A DNA stretch of 64,000 nucleotides, from contig RCAB01000105.1 of assembly GCA_003640385.1 (NCBI GenBank), forward strand, positions 62,001 to 126,000. Direction: 5' to 3'. Under the pieces are notes generated by a model. It was not told the DNA's origin, ran no database searches, and saw only the letters and a program-made list of their open reading frames with translations. Every line of letters begins with the position of its first letter. Position 1 is the stretch's first letter. Below are positions 62,362 to 64,000 of this stretch, in pieces. The stretch comes from Setaria digitata. Lineage: Eukaryota; Nematoda; Chromadorea; Rhabditida; Setariidae. A program made the translations under genes and the position numbers.

Positions 62362-64000
62362 ATGGTTATTACAATACGACTCACCTACGGTACTGACGAA
62401 AAACGGCAGACAATACTGCTGCATCGGTTAGTGCTTTTCTCGCGCCAATTTTCAAATTGTGCAATTGACAGATTTTAGTTTTGTGGGGGACGGTTTGTTG
62501 ACACTAATTTTTAATTTAGCTACATTAAAGGAAATTAACTGCAGGTTTAAAAGTGAACATGTGTTTTAATTTAGCCGACAAAATTTCGCTTTGTCATGTC
62601 AAATGTGTAATGCGGTTGAAGTGAATTTGTGTTCTAGTATCATGCATTAGATTTGAGCATGATTAAGTAAAAATAAAATGATTTTAACATATAGGTTTTT
62701 CACGTAAGGAAGTTGCGGTCATTGTAATCATTGATATGCTTGAAATTTGAAACATTTAATATTTTTAAATTTAAGAATTTGGTTTTTAAGTATATGTAAA
62801 ATTTTTGACGATTGTTCTTAGAGGTAAGGGAGATTTTCAAAGCACATGTCAAGGTCTGGAAGTCATTATTCATATAAAATTTCATATGGTTTACAATGAT
62901 AGCTTCTAGAAAATGAGATTTTGCTTAAGAGAATAAGTATTAAATTTGGAGTAGCAAACTATGATAGATAAGGTTCCGGAGTAACAGGGAAAAAAAGCAA
63001 GATAATGATGCTGAAATATGAATTTCACGATTTGTCGAGATGGAAATAATGTGCTTTCAGTTATTGGTTTCATTCTGCAGAGATTTCTTTATTTAATAGA
63101 TCGTTTACTACTAGGTTAAATTATATTGCAGAAGATTTCTAACTCGAAATTAGTGTTTCCAGGGGTCTGCCGCCATCAGCATTATCGAGTCGAATGCTTG
63201 ACACCATCGTCAATCGCAAACGTGGAGGTCGTCTCGGCAACAAAAAAAAGACTTCAAAGTATATGTGGTGTTGATTCATACTGTTTTATTTTAGCAATAT
63301 ATTTTGTAGTTTTCTGGTAATATGTTTCATTTATATTGTCTAGTGAATGACATCACAATGTGCTGTCATCGGAAATGGCCTAGTTCTTGTATGGCATTTA
63401 AATCATTACTTTGGTGTATCAAATGCATCAGATTAGATTAAGAACTTTCACTTTGCTTTCTCTAGTGGAATTAAGTATCGTTTCTAAGCATTTTTCAAAT
63501 TAATCGACCTAAATTAAAATTTTTATGGGAATGCTTAAATGATGTTTTTCAAGTCTTCTTTTGAAGGGAAATTAGGTAGTATTTTGTAGCTATATATTTA
63601 ATTCGAACCTTTTTTTGCAGGAAAGAGAAGTCTGTTAAAAATGGAACTGAAAAAATTAATGACACTTCGATTCATAAAATAACGGACTATTTTCCGCTTC
63701 GTCGAAGCAGTAGGAAAACGGAAAAGCAACTTGAGGTGATTTTTGTTATTGTCGACCTTGTAATTTTTTTTAACACTGTGAAGGTTTTATGTATGAAAAC
63801 TCGAAACTGTTTTCGAAGAAATCCGAAATTTTTAAGAAAATTTTTTTTTAAAATCAGGAGTACAACCTATGAAAGAATTATTTTTGCTTTTAACATTAAA
63901 TTAACATGTTTTCACTATTTGCAGCAGGAAGAACGTGATGCAATGGAAAGTGCCATCTTGACAGGTAGCAATGAAAAGTTCCTTGAGATTTTTGAATGTG
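62362..64000 (+). CDS. KMT5A: KMT5A/SET8-like histone H4K20 monomethyltransferase, N-terminal part
   Basis: Exons: 62362-62426 (ATG), 63163-63258, 63621-63735 and 63925 to the window end. Phases agree at each junction. The third exon has KITDYFPLRRSSRKTEKQLE, almost identical to KITDFYPVRRSSRKSKAEL just before the SET domain of human KMT5A. The fourth (QEERDAMESAIL...) matches the QSEERKRIDELIESG linker that follows. The SET domain itself lies beyond the window. The second exon is basic (VNRKRGGRLGNKKKTSK), as in KMT5A N-termini. The enzyme places H4K20me1 on nucleosomes and acts in mitosis and chromosome compaction; SET-1 is the C. elegans counterpart. The first exon (MVITIRLTYGTDEKRQ) is chosen only because its phase fits, so the start is less certain than the rest. 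Confidence 0.88.

Noticed and set aside
1..64000. CRISPR arrays, operons, insertion sequences or transposase genes
   Set aside because: No regularly spaced direct repeats, no transposase or reverse-transcriptase motifs and no terminal inverted repeats were seen. The window is eukaryotic nuclear DNA.

Overview
The window is nuclear DNA of a nematode, most likely a filarial or other spirurid worm. It is strongly AT-rich with long T/A homopolymers. Almost every gene is split into short exons with TTTCAG-type acceptors. The gene content is typical of nematodes: a divergent TTBK/CK1-type kinase, two adjacent Cys-loop ligand-gated channel genes, and clear relatives of let-765 (strawberry notch) and set-1 (KMT5A). 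The species is an inference; no spliced-leader gene, organelle sequence or bacterial-type operon is visible. All gene models were joined by hand from exons whose phases agree, with homology used where a family was recognised.

Layout, left to right. 1-1704 (+): 3' part of a CDV3-like gene. 3449-4665 (+): mitochondrial ribosomal protein S10. 6725-5695 (-): gamma-glutamylaminecyclotransferase (GGACT/AIG2 family), convergent with MRPS10. 8580-11584 (+): a six-exon gene for an unrecognised 353-residue protein. 11585-16346: no firm gene, but it holds a cluster of GATA-factor sites just upstream of a signal-peptide-like ORF, a five-copy 56-bp tandem repeat, and two GC-rich islands. 19625-16347 (-): a TTBK/CK1-like kinase whose fifth intron appears to have lost its GT donor. 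19.6-22.0 kb: two single-N assembly joins flanked by duplicated contig ends, plus orphan exons including a second kinase-like fragment. 22030-25359 (+): a Cys-loop channel ectodomain with a signal peptide that stops before TM1. 27559-32216 (+): a full four-transmembrane Cys-loop channel. 37111-43106 (+): a small orphan single-pass membrane protein with a 4.9-kb intron. 45030-45101 (+): tRNA-Ala(UGC). 56932-45969 (-): the 28-exon strawberry notch orthologue. 62362-64000+ (+): the start of a KMT5A/SET8 histone H4K20 methyltransferase, cut by the window edge.

The genes do not form one pathway. The most notable groupings are the two channel genes (one soluble, one membrane-spanning) and the head-to-head chromatin pair let-765 and KMT5A, separated by 5.4 kb with a GC-richer core. 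The most interesting lead is the secreted, transmembrane-less channel ectodomain. Next are the kinase splice-site lesion and the GATA-site cluster in front of a possible undescribed secreted-protein gene.
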